Positions 17,020 through 26,491 of a stretch of DNA of 64,000 bases are shown here, piece by piece. The translations under genes were made by a program, and so were the position numbers. Location: positions 62,001-126,000 of the forward strand of contig NZ_JBHSMT010000028.1 in assembly GCF_042654985.1 (NCBI RefSeq). Direction: 5' to 3'. Under the pieces are notes generated by a model. That model did not search any database. It was not told the DNA's origin and worked only from the letters and a program-made list of their open reading frames with translations. Positions within the stretch are counted from its first letter, which is position 1. Each line of letters begins with the position of its first letter. The DNA is from Paraherbaspirillum soli. GTDB lineage: Bacteria > Pseudomonadota > Gammaproteobacteria > Burkholderiales > Burkholderiaceae_D.

Positions 17020-17663
17020 TGCTGGAGATGGCCAAGATCGTGGTGCAGCAAACCGGCGAGGAAATCCCCGTCATGTACAACCCGACCGAACTGTCGCTGA
17101 ACAAGACGGTGATGTTGAAAGGGCATGGCTCGCAGATCCAGTTTCAGCGGGTTGTCGACGACGACTTGACGCTGTCGCTGTTTTTCGATACCTACGAACA
17201 GCAAACCGATGTGCGCGCCAAGACCAACAAGATCGTCGCGCTGACCCAGCCGACGGTCGGTCATGCCGAACGGCGCGAACCGCCGGTCTTGGTATTCACC
17301 TGGGCCGGTCCTTTATTCGTCGGCATGATCACCAAGCTCGACCAAAAGTTCACGATGTTCCTCAGTTCCGGCATACCGGTCAGGGCGGAACTGTCGGTAA
17401 CCTTCAAGGCGGTGCTGACGGCGGAGGAGGATCAACGGGCGCAAGGCAAGTTCAATTGCCGCCAGCTATGGCAGGTCAAGGAAAACGATCGCCTATACCT
17501 GATTGCGCAGCAGGCGCTGGGCGACCCCAATCAATGGCGCCTGATCGCCGCTGCCAACCAGATTGACGATCCGTTGAATTTCCCCGGCCGCACCGATATC
17601 GGACGCATGCTGGTGATTATCGACACCCACGGCGAGTCGTTTAACGAGGTCGCTAATGCTTAG
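17019..17663 (+). CDS. LysM-type baseplate/tube protein (Afp7/Pvc7-like)
   Basis: 214 residues. The N-terminal 130 have the CIS tube-protein pattern (VMYNPTELSLNKTV, LSLFFDTYEQQTDVR, PVLVFTWAGPLFVGMITKL), and the C-terminal 60 form a LysM-like module (NDRLYLIAQQALGDPNQWRLIAAANQIDDP). In related particles this protein bridges tube and spike at the baseplate hub. Strong AAAGGAGG ribosome site. Coupled to both neighbours: TGATG before, 8-bp overlap after. Confidence 0.92.
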   Translation: MLEMAKIVVQQTGEEIPVMYNPTELSLNKTVMLKGHGSQIQFQRVVDDDLTLSLFFDTYEQQTDVRAKTNKIVALTQPTVGHAERREPPVLVFTWAGPLFVGMITKLDQKFTMFLSSGIPVRAELSVTFKAVLTAEEDQRAQGKFNCRQLWQVKENDRLYLIAQQALGDPNQWRLIAAANQIDDPLNFPGRTDIGRMLVIIDTHGESFNEVANA

Positions 17664-18699
17664 CGTAAAAACCGGAAGCTTCAGGATTTTGAAGAACAAT
17701 AGCGCCTTGCCGATGTCGGTGATGGCGGCAATTCAAAGCGTGCGGGTCGAACAAGAAATCAATGTGCCGACCATGTTCAGCTTTACCTTGAACAGCGTGG
17801 CGTCCGGCGGCGGCTGGCAGGACATCAACCTGGACCTGTTCAAGCCGGGCGACCAAATCACGGTGTTTCTCGGCCTCGACATGACGCAGCAAATGGTCAA
17901 CGGCGAGATTACCGCGATCGAACCGCATTTTGGCGAATACTCCAGCGTCACCATCCACGGCTTCGACCGCCTGTACCGGCTGCAATTCGGCACGCGCAGC
18001 AGGACCTACCGCGATATGAACGACAGCGAGATCGTGGCGCAGCTGGCACGCTCGGCGGGCTTGACCGTCAGGCCGGAAGGCAACCCAGGCCTGAGAGTTG
18101 GCTATGTTCTGCAGAACAATTTATCCGATTACGATTTTCTGCTGGGGCGTTGCGAGCAATTGAATTATGAATTGCAGATGGACGACACCACTCTGGTGTT
18201 CCGGCCGTCGGCCGCCGGCGCCAGCGCCACCAAGTCGCTGAACTATCCCGACGACGCCGGCGAGATCAGCCTGATCCTGAGACTGCCCACCATGGGACAG
18301 GAGGTCAGCGTAAAAGGATACGACGTCACATCGAATAGGGTGCTGACGGCGACGGTGTCGTCCGGCACCGCACAAGGCAAGATGGGCGGCAAGCAAAGCG
18401 GCTATCAGCTGGCGCAGGATTTCCCGACGTCGGCTATGCAGCTTGAACGCCCCAACATCGACACTCCGGAGGCATTGCAGCAAGTCGCTGCTGCGCAGTA
18501 TCAGCGCCACCTGAATCAATTCATCGAAGGCCGCACCAGCGTGCTCGGCGATCCCGGCCTGGTGGCAGGCGTCAACGTCAAATTGAGCGGCCTGAGCCCG
18601 CGCTTCAACGGCATCTACTACATCACGGCCAGCGTGCATCGTTACGATGTCAACGACGGCTACCGGACCGATTTGAAACTCAGGAGGAGCGGCATATGA
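17656..18699 (+). CDS. Phage late control gene D (gp27)-like baseplate hub protein
   Basis: 347 residues of the gpD/VgrG N-terminal family: two gp27-like beta-barrel domains (about 20-110 and 230-340), with GFDRLYRLQFGTRSRTYRDM and the NLSDYDFLLGRCEQLNYEL core. It forms the trimeric hub. In Afp8/Pvc8 this module is fused to the gp5-like spike; here the two are separate adjacent genes, overlapping by 4 bp. Confidence 0.92.
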   Translation: MLSVKTGSFRILKNNSALPMSVMAAIQSVRVEQEINVPTMFSFTLNSVASGGGWQDINLDLFKPGDQITVFLGLDMTQQMVNGEITAIEPHFGEYSSVTIHGFDRLYRLQFGTRSRTYRDMNDSEIVAQLARSAGLTVRPEGNPGLRVGYVLQNNLSDYDFLLGRCEQLNYELQMDDTTLVFRPSAAGASATKSLNYPDDAGEISLILRLPTMGQEVSVKGYDVTSNRVLTATVSSGTAQGKMGGKQSGYQLAQDFPTSAMQLERPNIDTPEALQQVAAAQYQRHLNQFIEGRTSVLGDPGLVAGVNVKLSGLSPRFNGIYYITASVHRYDVNDGYRTDLKLRRSGI

Positions 18700-19316
18700 C
18701 GCTGAATCAAGCACTTTCTTCAGGCGGCCTGGCGCTGGGCGTGACCATCGGCACGGTCGCCGACACCAGGGACAAGGAGGGCTTGGGCCGGGTCAAGGTC
18801 AGGTTCGTTTTGAAAGGACAGGATATCGAATCGGACTGGCTGCAGATCGTCAGCTGCTCCGCCGGCCCTGGCTACGGCGCGTTTTTTTTGCCGCAAGCAG
18901 GCGATTCGGCGCTGCTGGCGTTTGCCGACGGCGATGCCAGCAAGGCGTACGTGCTGGGGTTCATGTGGAACGGGCAGCAAAAGCCGCCTCTGGAGAAGTC
19001 CCAGCAACAGGATGTGCGCGTGATCAAGAGCCGCGGCGGCAAAACCATCATGCTGGACGACTCCGATCGGGGAAACATCACCATCGTCGATCAGCGCAAC
19101 AATCGCATCGTGATCGATACCGCCAGCGACAAGATTTCCATCAGCAGCGAGGGCGACCTTGAGATCAGCGCCAAAGGCCGGCTAACCATCAGCGGCGCCA
19201 AGGTGATTATTCAAAATACCGCCGGCAGCGTCAAAGCCGAGTTGTCGGATGCCGCCATGAAGCTGCAAGGCGGGCAGAGCATCAAGCTGTCGGCCGCGAT
19301 GATTGACTTGAATTGA
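18696..19316 (+). CDS. gpV/gp5-like baseplate spike protein
   Basis: 206 residues. An OB-fold with the typical IGTVADTRDKEGLGRVKVRF and DSALLAFADGD motifs (about 15-100) is followed by a repetitive strand region (about 115-206: ITIVDQRNNRIVIDT, KISISSEGDLEISAKG, LTISGAKVIIQN) that should form the triangular beta-helical needle. Together with the preceding hub it equals one VgrG. The tip is supplied by the PAAR gene 10 bp downstream. Confidence 0.93.
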   Translation: MTLNQALSSGGLALGVTIGTVADTRDKEGLGRVKVRFVLKGQDIESDWLQIVSCSAGPGYGAFFLPQAGDSALLAFADGDASKAYVLGFMWNGQQKPPLEKSQQQDVRVIKSRGGKTIMLDDSDRGNITIVDQRNNRIVIDTASDKISISSEGDLEISAKGRLTISGAKVIIQNTAGSVKAELSDAAMKLQGGQSIKLSAAMIDLN

Positions 19317-19326
19317 AGGGACGGAT

Positions 19327-19740
19327 ATGGGACAAGGTGCAGCCAAGCAGGGCGACAGCATCGTCAACAGCGCGGACATTCATATCGTGATGGTGCCGAG
19401 TCCGGGCGGTCCGGTGTCGACCCCGCAACCGTTTCCGTTCAACGGCAGGATTGTGCTCAACACCAGTCTGAACGTGCGCATCAATAGCCGCCCGGCGGCC
19501 ACAGTCGGGTCGATGGCGCAAAACATGCCGCCGCATATCCCTGCCAACGGCATGTTCCAGGTGCCGCCGACCAACCTCGGGCGGGTCGTGCTGGGCAGCA
19601 TGACGGTGCGCATCAACGGCCGGCCGGCGGCGCGCGCCGGCGATATCTGCGAGACCTGCCACGACATGCCGCCGGTCGGTCCGCAGGCGCCGCCGTCGAC
19701 GGTGCAGGTGCTGGGCCTGAGTACCGTGAGGATAGGCTGA
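19327..19740 (+). CDS. PAAR-domain spike tip protein
   Basis: 137 residues with PAAR-like architecture: NSADIHIVMVPSPGGPVSTPQPFPF, two copies of an R-I-N-(S/G)-R-P-A-A strand turn (RINSRPAATVGS near 57 and RINGRPAARAGD near 99), and candidate metal ligands His78 region, Cys and His in ICETCHDMP. It sharpens the spike and may carry cargo. Afp10/Pvc10 counterpart. No C-terminal toxin extension. Confidence 0.9.
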   Translation: MGQGAAKQGDSIVNSADIHIVMVPSPGGPVSTPQPFPFNGRIVLNTSLNVRINSRPAATVGSMAQNMPPHIPANGMFQVPPTNLGRVVLGSMTVRINGRPAARAGDICETCHDMPPVGPQAPPSTVQVLGLSTVRIG

Positions 19741-19742
19741 CG

Positions 19743-20132
19743 ATGGCGGCCAGCAGCGATTTCCTGGGACAGGGCTGGTCGCATCCGGTGGCCATCAATG
19801 CCGGCCAGGTGTTGTTCGCGGCCGACGGCGAAGACATCCGGCAAGCGATCTTGATCATTTTGCAAACCGCGCCCGGCGAACGGGTGATGCTGCCGACGTT
19901 CGGCTGCCGCATCAATGAACTGGTGTTCGCAGCCGGCAATGCCACCGCCGTCAGCCTGGCGCAGTTGTATGTGACGCAGGCGTTGAACCAGTGGGAGCCG
20001 AGGATTCAGACGTTGCAAGTGAACGTCACCATTGCGCCGCAACAGCCGAACTGCCTGCAAATCGCGGTCGATTACCTGATTCGGGACCGCAATCAGCCGG
20101 GCAATCTGGTGTTTCCTTTTTATCTTAAATAG
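19743..20132 (+). CDS. GPW/gp25 family baseplate protein
   Basis: 129 residues matching the gp25 fold: EDIRQAILIILQTAPGERVMLPTFGCRINELVF carries the conserved Glu-Arg-Pro-x-x-G-type core of the sheath-initiating baseplate protein. It nucleates sheath polymerisation (Afp9/Pvc9). It begins 2 bp after the PAAR stop. Confidence 0.93.
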   Translation: MAASSDFLGQGWSHPVAINAGQVLFAADGEDIRQAILIILQTAPGERVMLPTFGCRINELVFAAGNATAVSLAQLYVTQALNQWEPRIQTLQVNVTIAPQQPNCLQIAVDYLIRDRNQPGNLVFPFYLK

Positions 20133-20146
20133 AGCAGGAGCCAAGT

Positions 20147-20365
20147 ATGGATCAAGCAAGCATCGCCGCCAGGATCAAGGAGCTGAAAGACAACTATCAA
20201 GCCGGGCAGGGGCAACTGCGCAGCCTCGAAGCCCAGCAACGGGAATTGCAGAACACTATGCTCAGGATCAGCGGCGCGATCCAGGTGCTTGAAGAGCTAC
20301 AACAAGAGTTGCAGCAAGAGCAGCCGGTGTCCAGTCAGGAGCGCGCCATGCACATCGCAAGATAA
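20147..20365 (+). CDS. Small coiled-coil protein in the eCIS operon
   Basis: 72 residues, strongly helical with heptad character and Gln/Glu/Leu-rich (AARIKELKDNYQAGQGQLRSL onward), resembling small bacteriophage-like helper coiled coils. AGCAGGAG sits 7 bases upstream of the ATG. No known domain. Its place between gp25 and baseplate J genes suggests an assembly or scaffold role. Confidence 0.75.
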   Translation: MDQASIAARIKELKDNYQAGQGQLRSLEAQQRELQNTMLRISGAIQVLEELQQELQQEQPVSSQERAMHIAR

Positions 20366-20370
20366 ATCGG

Positions 20371-23300
20371 ATGCCTATGACAGACCCGATTCTGGACTTT
20401 CGCACTGCCCGGGAGTTTTATCAGCAGGCGCTGGAGCTGGCCCAAATCTACACGCCCGAATGGAGCAAATACTGGCCGTCGGCATTGACGCCTCCGCTGA
20501 AGCCGCAGGACGCCGCTGCAATAGCGCAGGCGGTCAATCAAGATCCCGGATTGGTATTGCTGAATCTGTTCGCGCAACTGGCGGGCTATACCGCCGGTAT
20601 TGAGAACCGGATACCGGATCAAAGGCGGCAGGCGTTTTTCCGCTTCCTGAACATGCAATTGCGAGCACCGCTGGCGGCGCAGGCACCGCTCCAGTTCAAG
20701 CTCAAACCGCAGCAGCCGGCCAAGCAGATACCGGCGCAAGCCGCAGTCCTCGCTGCCGATGCGCAGACCATACGCTTCCAGACCAATCAGGAGTTGCTGG
20801 TGGTGCCGGCCGAGTTGTGCGCGGCGATGACCATCATCCCGGCTCAAGACCAATATATCGATGCGATGCCGGTGCTGAGCGCCGCCGCCGACAGCGACCT
20901 AAGCGTGCCGCTGTTCGTCGCCAACGATGCGGCGGAGCCGGGAGGGGCGTTTGAACAGCCGCTGGGGCACTGGTTCATCATGGGCGACAGCCAGTTGTTC
21001 AAGCCCGACCCGGCGCTGCAAAGCATCACCGTCACATTGCATGGCAAGCAGTTGTACCGCGACTATTTTGAACAATGGTGCGATGGCGCAATGACGCCGT
21101 TGAGCGTGCAGTTGCGCGATTGGCCCGACGCCCAGAAACTGGAGATCACGTTCAAGCAAAAGCCGCTGGCGCCGCCGCTGAGCATAGACCGCTTGCACCG
21201 GCAACTCTATTCGCAGGAAGATCCCGGCGCCGGTTTTGCCGACGCCCCGCAAGCGGCATCGGAGCAGCAGCCGGAGTACTGGCTGTTGGTAAAACCCGGT
21301 CCGCAAGTCAAGGTGCTGGCTTCGCTGACGCAGCAACTGCCGGTCATCACCGGTCTGCAATGCACCTTCAAGGGCGATCTGATCCAGCCGCAACAGGCGG
21401 CCTTCAACGTCGTGTTGCTCGACATTGCGAACGGCGCTTACCCGTTCGGCGAAACGCCGCAAATCAACGACGCCTTTTATATCCGTAGCGACAACGTCTT
21501 TTCCCGGCAAGGCGCAGAAGTCAGGATCTCGTTCAAGCTGACCGCCGTCGCCAGCGAATATCCGGTGACCCTGTACTGGCAATTCTGGGATGGCAAGCAG
21601 TGGCAGTCGTTCAATCAGACCGACGTCCAGGCCAGGCAGTATCAATTTGCCGACACGACCAATAAGCTGCGTTGCGCCAGCCCTTGTGAGATACGGTTTC
21701 TATGTCCGGCGATAGGCGAAACCAGCGTGGCGGGCGAAACCGGGTTATGGATACGAGCGCTGATCGCGGCCGGCGGTTATGGCGAGGCGGGCGGTTTTGT
21801 GACCGCCGGCGTGGCCGACACCATAGCCCGCATTCCCGCAGCCATCCTGACGCCGGCGCAAAAGAATAGCGTGACCGCCTATTTGAACGATGTCGAAGGC
21901 GTGAATTTTTCCTATCAATTCAACCAGGCAGAGTTTTGCCCGCCTTACATCCAGTCGCTGCAAATAAGTTACAGCTACTCGGCAGCGCCCAGTCGCTACT
22001 GGAGTTACAACGCGTTTGAGTTGAGTCCCTTCGTGTTCCATCCGTTCAAGCCGGTGGAAGAAGTGCTGACGGGGTTTTATTTTGCTTTCACGCCTGACGA
22101 TTTCGGCAAATACACGTTGGGCAACAAGCTGAGCTTGTACTTTTACCTGCAACAGGAAAGTGTCGAGCCGGGCGGTGAACTGCTATGGCAATACCATGAC
22201 GGCCAGGCATGGCAGGCGCTGGCGGTCGACGATGGCAGCGATGGCCTGAGCCATTCCGGGATCGTCAGCTTCATCGTGCCGGCGACCATGCAAGCGGCCT
22301 ATCTGTATTCGCAGAGCGCTTACTGGTTCCGCATCAATAATCCGCTGGTCCAGCGCACCATCCGCATCTACGGGATGTACCCCAACACGGTGATGGCCAG
22401 CAATATCACCAGCGTCGAGGACGAAGTGCTAGGGTCGAGCAATGCCCAGCCGTCGCAGAGCTTCAAGCTGAACAACACGCCGCTGCTGCCGAATCTGGAT
22501 CTGCAAGTGATCGAAACGCGCGGGCTCGATCCGGCTGGGCAGGGCGAGGCCGCACCGGATCTGGGGAGCGAGGAAGACAGTGCGGGAGACGAGGGAGACG
22601 GTGCGCAAGGCAGCGATCAAATCAGGCGCCAGTGGCAAGCAGTCGATAATTTTGCCTTCAGCGGCCCCGCCGACCGCGTCTACATGCTGGATTGCCAGAA
22701 TGGCTTGATCACTTTCGGCGACGGCTATAACGGCATGATTCCGCCGCCCGGCTATAACAATATCCTGGCCGCGCATTACGACTACACGCAAGGCTTGGCG
22801 GGCAATGTGGCGGCCGGCCGCCTGACCATGCCGCGGCCCGGCATCAACAATATCGACAGCGTCAGCAATCCGGCGCCAGCGGCGGGCGGCGTCGATGGCG
22901 ACACGGTAGCCGACATCACCCGGCATAGCCCGGCGCTGATCAAGGCCAACGGTTACGCGGTGGAACTCGGCGAACTCAGCGTGCTGGCGCTGCAAGCCTG
23001 TCAGCAGGTAGCGCAGGCGCGGGCGGTGGAGACTCCCGATCAGCGCATCCGCGTGGCGCTGCTGGCGCTCAGCGATGCGCCTGTGCCACATACCAGCCCG
23101 GCAATCTTGAATCAGGTGCGGATTGCGCTGCAGCAGGTTTGCCTGGCGCCGCTAGCGCCGCGCATCAGCACCGAGGCGCCGGATTTCGTGGCGATCGACG
23201 TCAGCGTGCAACTGGCGGTCAAGATCGCGCCTGATCAAAAAAACGCGCTGCAACAAAGCATCGTCCGGCAGCTCCAGGCATTTTTGCAGCCGGTGTTCGG

Positions 23301-23496
23301 CGGCCTTGAGCAGCAGGGGTGGCGCTTCGGCCAAACCGTGCAAGCCTTGACTGTCAGCCGCTTCCTGCGCCAGCTGCCGCAGGTCAAGGCGGTGCTGGCC
23401 CTGAATCTGAACGGTCGGCAACAGGGCGATATCGCTTTGCTGCCGACCCAGTTGCCGGTGGCCGGGGCTATCTCCGTCCTGGTTTATCCGGAGTAA
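20371..23496 (+). CDS. Baseplate assembly protein J-like, large (Afp11-like)
   Basis: 1041 residues. The N-terminus has the wedge-protein pattern (QDPGLVLLNLFAQLAGYTAGIENRIPD), a long beta-rich middle follows, and the C-terminal third contains the baseplate J-like signature (FGDGYNGMIPPPGYNNILAA, YRYD-like AHYDYTQGLAGNVAAG, and TRHSPALIKANGYAV). This is the gp6-type baseplate wedge found in all eCIS. An alternative ATG is at 20377; neither has a clear ribosome site, suggesting coupling to the upstream gene. Confidence 0.9.
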   Translation: MPMTDPILDFRTAREFYQQALELAQIYTPEWSKYWPSALTPPLKPQDAAAIAQAVNQDPGLVLLNLFAQLAGYTAGIENRIPDQRRQAFFRFLNMQLRAPLAAQAPLQFKLKPQQPAKQIPAQAAVLAADAQTIRFQTNQELLVVPAELCAAMTIIPAQDQYIDAMPVLSAAADSDLSVPLFVANDAAEPGGAFEQPLGHWFIMGDSQLFKPDPALQSITVTLHGKQLYRDYFEQWCDGAMTPLSVQLRDWPDAQKLEITFKQKPLAPPLSIDRLHRQLYSQEDPGAGFADAPQAASEQQPEYWLLVKPGPQVKVLASLTQQLPVITGLQCTFKGDLIQPQQAAFNVVLLDIANGAYPFGETPQINDAFYIRSDNVFSRQGAEVRISFKLTAVASEYPVTLYWQFWDGKQWQSFNQTDVQARQYQFADTTNKLRCASPCEIRFLCPAIGETSVAGETGLWIRALIAAGGYGEAGGFVTAGVADTIARIPAAILTPAQKNSVTAYLNDVEGVNFSYQFNQAEFCPPYIQSLQISYSYSAAPSRYWSYNAFELSPFVFHPFKPVEEVLTGFYFAFTPDDFGKYTLGNKLSLYFYLQQESVEPGGELLWQYHDGQAWQALAVDDGSDGLSHSGIVSFIVPATMQAAYLYSQSAYWFRINNPLVQRTIRIYGMYPNTVMASNITSVEDEVLGSSNAQPSQSFKLNNTPLLPNLDLQVIETRGLDPAGQGEAAPDLGSEEDSAGDEGDGAQGSDQIRRQWQAVDNFAFSGPADRVYMLDCQNGLITFGDGYNGMIPPPGYNNILAAHYDYTQGLAGNVAAGRLTMPRPGINNIDSVSNPAPAAGGVDGDTVADITRHSPALIKANGYAVELGELSVLALQACQQVAQARAVETPDQRIRVALLALSDAPVPHTSPAILNQVRIALQQVCLAPLAPRISTEAPDFVAIDVSVQLAVKIAPDQKNALQQSIVRQLQAFLQPVFGGLEQQGWRFGQTVQALTVSRFLRQLPQVKAVLALNLNGRQQGDIALLPTQLPVAGAISVLVYPE

Positions 23497-23501
23497 GGAC
23501 T

Positions 23502-24635
23502 ATGGCCTTCGAATTGCCGAATCTGGACAGCAAGAGCTACCAGCAACTGGTGACGGACTTGATGCGCCGGATTCCGCAATACACCAAGCTGTGGACCGAC
23601 TATAACGATAGCGATCCCGGCATCACCATGTTGCAATTGCTGGCCTGGCTGGACGAGTCGCTGCTGTATCAAGCGAACCGGATCCCGACCTTGACCGATG
23701 AAAATTTCTTGCGTTGGGTGCTGGGGCTGGCCTTCAGTACCAATCAAACCGAGTACAGCCTGGTGGCCGAGGATAAAAAAAATCCCGACTTCGATTTTCT
23801 GGACTTGCGAGCGTTGCTGGCGCAAATCGAGCAAGGCCAAAAGCACAGCAAGCAAACCTTGCAGAAAGAAGTGTTGTCGTATCTGCAAAGCCCGTATCTG
23901 GCCTTGACCCTGCCGAATATCGAAGCGCTGGCGCTGCAAAGCAATCGCAAGATCGCCTGGCTCCACGAGCAGCAACAGGCTCATGCTGATGGCGACCCGC
24001 CGCTGTATGTACAACAGGCACACGCGGAAAACGCGGAGCAAGCCAGCGTCGTCTATATCTTGAGCGACGCGCCGCGGGAATACCAACTCCCGGACTATCC
24101 CAACCGGCAGCAATATGGCAACGCCGGCGCTACCATGCGCCGCCTGTTGCTGCTGCAACCGCGGGATCGCACCAAGCAAGAGAAAACCTTGCTGGACCAG
24201 GTCGGTACCTATTTGCAGCCGCGCGTGATTGCCGGCAGCGCGCTGCGCGTGCGCATGGCGCCATTGACGGCGATCGATGTGAGCTTGTCGATGTTATGCA
24301 GCGCCGACACCGAACTGGCAGTCACGCTCGCTGCGGCGATGCAATCGCTGTTTGCCTATTTGCAGCCGGATGGCGGCCCCGATGGCCAAGGCTGGCGCTA
24401 TGGGCAAGCCCCGAGCGCCGACGATTTGAAGCAGCTGGCATTGAGCGTGCCGGGGGTTGCGGCGCTGGAAACGTTCAATCTCAACCACATTCCCACCGTC
24501 ATGCTCGACCAGATGGCGGAACTCGGCGCCAACACCTTGCTGGCCAGTTTTCCCGCCGGCCGCAGCGCGATGCTGTACCAAGGTTTTCCGCGCTTGCGCT
24601 GCCTTGACATCACCGTCAAGCGTCAGCAGCCATGA
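23502..24635 (+). CDS. Baseplate J-like protein, second (Afp12-related)
   Basis: 377 residues from the ATG at 23502, which follows GGAG; the longer frame upstream overlaps the previous gene. The start LDSKSYQQLVTDLMRRIPQYTKLWTDYNDSDPGITMLQLLAWLDESLLYQANRIP is the classic N-terminus of eCIS baseplate wedge proteins (split here: key residues D-P-G-I-T). Residues 200-377 resemble the end of gp6-like proteins. Coupled to the next gene by a 4-bp overlap. Confidence 0.9.
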   Translation: MAFELPNLDSKSYQQLVTDLMRRIPQYTKLWTDYNDSDPGITMLQLLAWLDESLLYQANRIPTLTDENFLRWVLGLAFSTNQTEYSLVAEDKKNPDFDFLDLRALLAQIEQGQKHSKQTLQKEVLSYLQSPYLALTLPNIEALALQSNRKIAWLHEQQQAHADGDPPLYVQQAHAENAEQASVVYILSDAPREYQLPDYPNRQQYGNAGATMRRLLLLQPRDRTKQEKTLLDQVGTYLQPRVIAGSALRVRMAPLTAIDVSLSMLCSADTELAVTLAAAMQSLFAYLQPDGGPDGQGWRYGQAPSADDLKQLALSVPGVAALETFNLNHIPTVMLDQMAELGANTLLASFPAGRSAMLYQGFPRLRCLDITVKRQQP

Positions 24636-25642
24636 GCGAAGCGTCCAGCTACCTGCGTTATCTGCCGGCCATCTACGGCGGCAAAGGTTCGGAGTTCGTC
24701 GGCGACTATCTGAAGATATTCGAGAAACTGTTGAGCGGGATCGACGACGACAAACTCGGAGGCCGCCGCGGCATCCAGGAATTGCTGGCCAGCGAGGTGA
24801 TCGGCAACCTGTTTTATCCGCGTCTCGGGTTCTTGTTCGACCCGGCCGACACCCAGTTCATGCCGCCGATTTCCGGCGTGAAACCGGAGAAGGAAAAGGA
24901 GGAAATCCTCGCCAAACTCGACAGCTATATCGGGGTGCCGACGCCAAGCGATCCGCTGGCGCGCTTCGCCGGCAGCCAACAGTCCGCGGCGTCCTCGCAA
25001 GATGCGGTGCAAGCCTGGCTCAATGGTTTATTAAACTGGCTCGGCGGCTGGGTCGACCTGACGCCGGACAATCGTTGGGATATTGATAAAAAACGCCGGG
25101 TGATAGCGCAAATCCTGGCGCTGTACCGGCTGCGCGGGACGCCGCAGGGCTTGAAAATGTTGATCGACCTGCTGCTCGATCTGCCGTTGACGATTATCGG
25201 CGTTCAGTACAAGGCGGGCGAGTCCGTATCGATCTCAGGGCCGATATCGGTAGAGGTCAGCAATCCAACCCCGCCTTGCATCAAGGTCAGCGATCAGGCC
25301 AGCACTGCGTTTATCGTGAAAGACCGCTACCAGCCGGACACGCCAGTGGTATCTGGCTACTTTCCGTGGTTGTTCGAGGTGCTGATCATTTTGCCCAACG
25401 ACGGCAAACGCGACTTTGTTTTGACCCTCAAAAATGTGCAGCAAATTTTGCTGCTGCAACAGCAATTGCAGCAATTGCTGGCCAGCGTCAAACCCGCTGC
25501 CAGCAAATTCACCATCCGCATTCGTCCCAGCATGCGAATGGAGACCGTCAGGCGAATGGAGAGCACCACCGACATAACAAAGATATGCAATGCCGGAACA
25601 CTCGGCGTCAATACTCTACTGGGGATCAAAGGAGAAAGTTAA
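24632..25642 (+). CDS. Phage tail protein I-like baseplate protein
   Basis: 336 residues. SSYLRYLPAIYG, a fixed-length helix FVGDYLKIFEKLLSGIDD, the FYPRLGFLFDPADTQFMPP segment and the later NRWDIDKKRRVIAQILALYRLRGTPQGLKMLI are the signature of the tail protein I-like eCIS family. It connects baseplate and fibres. The C-terminal 100 residues are a separate beta/helix module. Confidence 0.88.
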   Translation: MSEASSYLRYLPAIYGGKGSEFVGDYLKIFEKLLSGIDDDKLGGRRGIQELLASEVIGNLFYPRLGFLFDPADTQFMPPISGVKPEKEKEEILAKLDSYIGVPTPSDPLARFAGSQQSAASSQDAVQAWLNGLLNWLGGWVDLTPDNRWDIDKKRRVIAQILALYRLRGTPQGLKMLIDLLLDLPLTIIGVQYKAGESVSISGPISVEVSNPTPPCIKVSDQASTAFIVKDRYQPDTPVVSGYFPWLFEVLIILPNDGKRDFVLTLKNVQQILLLQQQLQQLLASVKPAASKFTIRIRPSMRMETVRRMESTTDITKICNAGTLGVNTLLGIKGES

Positions 25643-26491
25643 ATGAGCACATCCATTCCATCTGAAATCGCACGGCGTCTTAACTATCACAACGGCATGT
25701 TTCTTACTGCGGAAAACATGACTGTGGAACAGAATTATTTTTCGAATTGGATTCGGTTGCAGAATCGATGCCTGTATACGCCGGGGGTGCTGAGTGGTCT
25801 CGCCGTCACCGAGGACAGCAGCCATATGTGGTGGGTCGCCCCCGGCACAGCAATCAACGCTAACGGCGATTTCTTGATCTTTCCCGGTACTTCTCCCGGC
25901 ACTTTGCTGACGCCAGCGACCATTCCCGGTGATAGCTATAACTTGTATGTCATGTATCCGCCCGACGTTACTGGTTCCCCCGACGTCGTCAATCAGGCTG
26001 CGGTGCTGAAAAATGGTCCGTTGTCGACTTCTGAACTTGATGCCTCCGTGCTGTTGGCAGAAGTGTTCCTGACTGACGGCAGAATTACAAAGATCGAGAA
26101 CAGGAGGGCGCCGGTGGAGAGCTTACTGCCGGCTAAACTAAACAGGGGCGGCACGCTTCACGCCAGCGTCGAGACCAGTCTGAACGCTGCCCTGCAGGGC
26201 AGCGTGATAGTCGATACCCGCACGCTGCTAAAGCCCGGCGACAGTGTTTCGCTGCCGGTTTTTTACCTGGCGGACAAGAGTCTGGCCTTCAATGCGCCGC
26301 CCAAGGTCCATGCCACGGTACTCGGCCCGACCCCCTATGCGATCAACGTCGATCACGTCAGCAGCAGTCAATGCACGCTAACCCTGAGCGCGGTGCAGAC
26401 CCGCACCGACGACACGCTGTCGACGCAGGTGAACTGGTTAGCCATGCCCGATTCCTTAACCATTAAAAAGCCTGATCGGACCACACCATGA
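25643..26491 (+). CDS. eCIS fibre-associated protein sharing the fibre N-terminal domain
   Basis: 282 residues, AGGAG site upstream. The first 110 residues align by eye with the N-terminus of the next, much larger fibre protein: both have (N/H)Y-x-x-G-x-x-LTA, EQ-x-Y, QN/QS-x-x-LYT-x-G-(V/I)-x-SGL, then V-x-PG-x-AI. The rest is beta-rich and ends in a short disordered tail. It may plug the baseplate or act as a fibre adaptor. Not a known named family. Confidence 0.75.
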   Translation: MSTSIPSEIARRLNYHNGMFLTAENMTVEQNYFSNWIRLQNRCLYTPGVLSGLAVTEDSSHMWWVAPGTAINANGDFLIFPGTSPGTLLTPATIPGDSYNLYVMYPPDVTGSPDVVNQAAVLKNGPLSTSELDASVLLAEVFLTDGRITKIENRRAPVESLLPAKLNRGGTLHASVETSLNAALQGSVIVDTRTLLKPGDSVSLPVFYLADKSLAFNAPPKVHATVLGPTPYAINVDHVSSSQCTLTLSAVQTRTDDTLSTQVNWLAMPDSLTIKKPDRTTP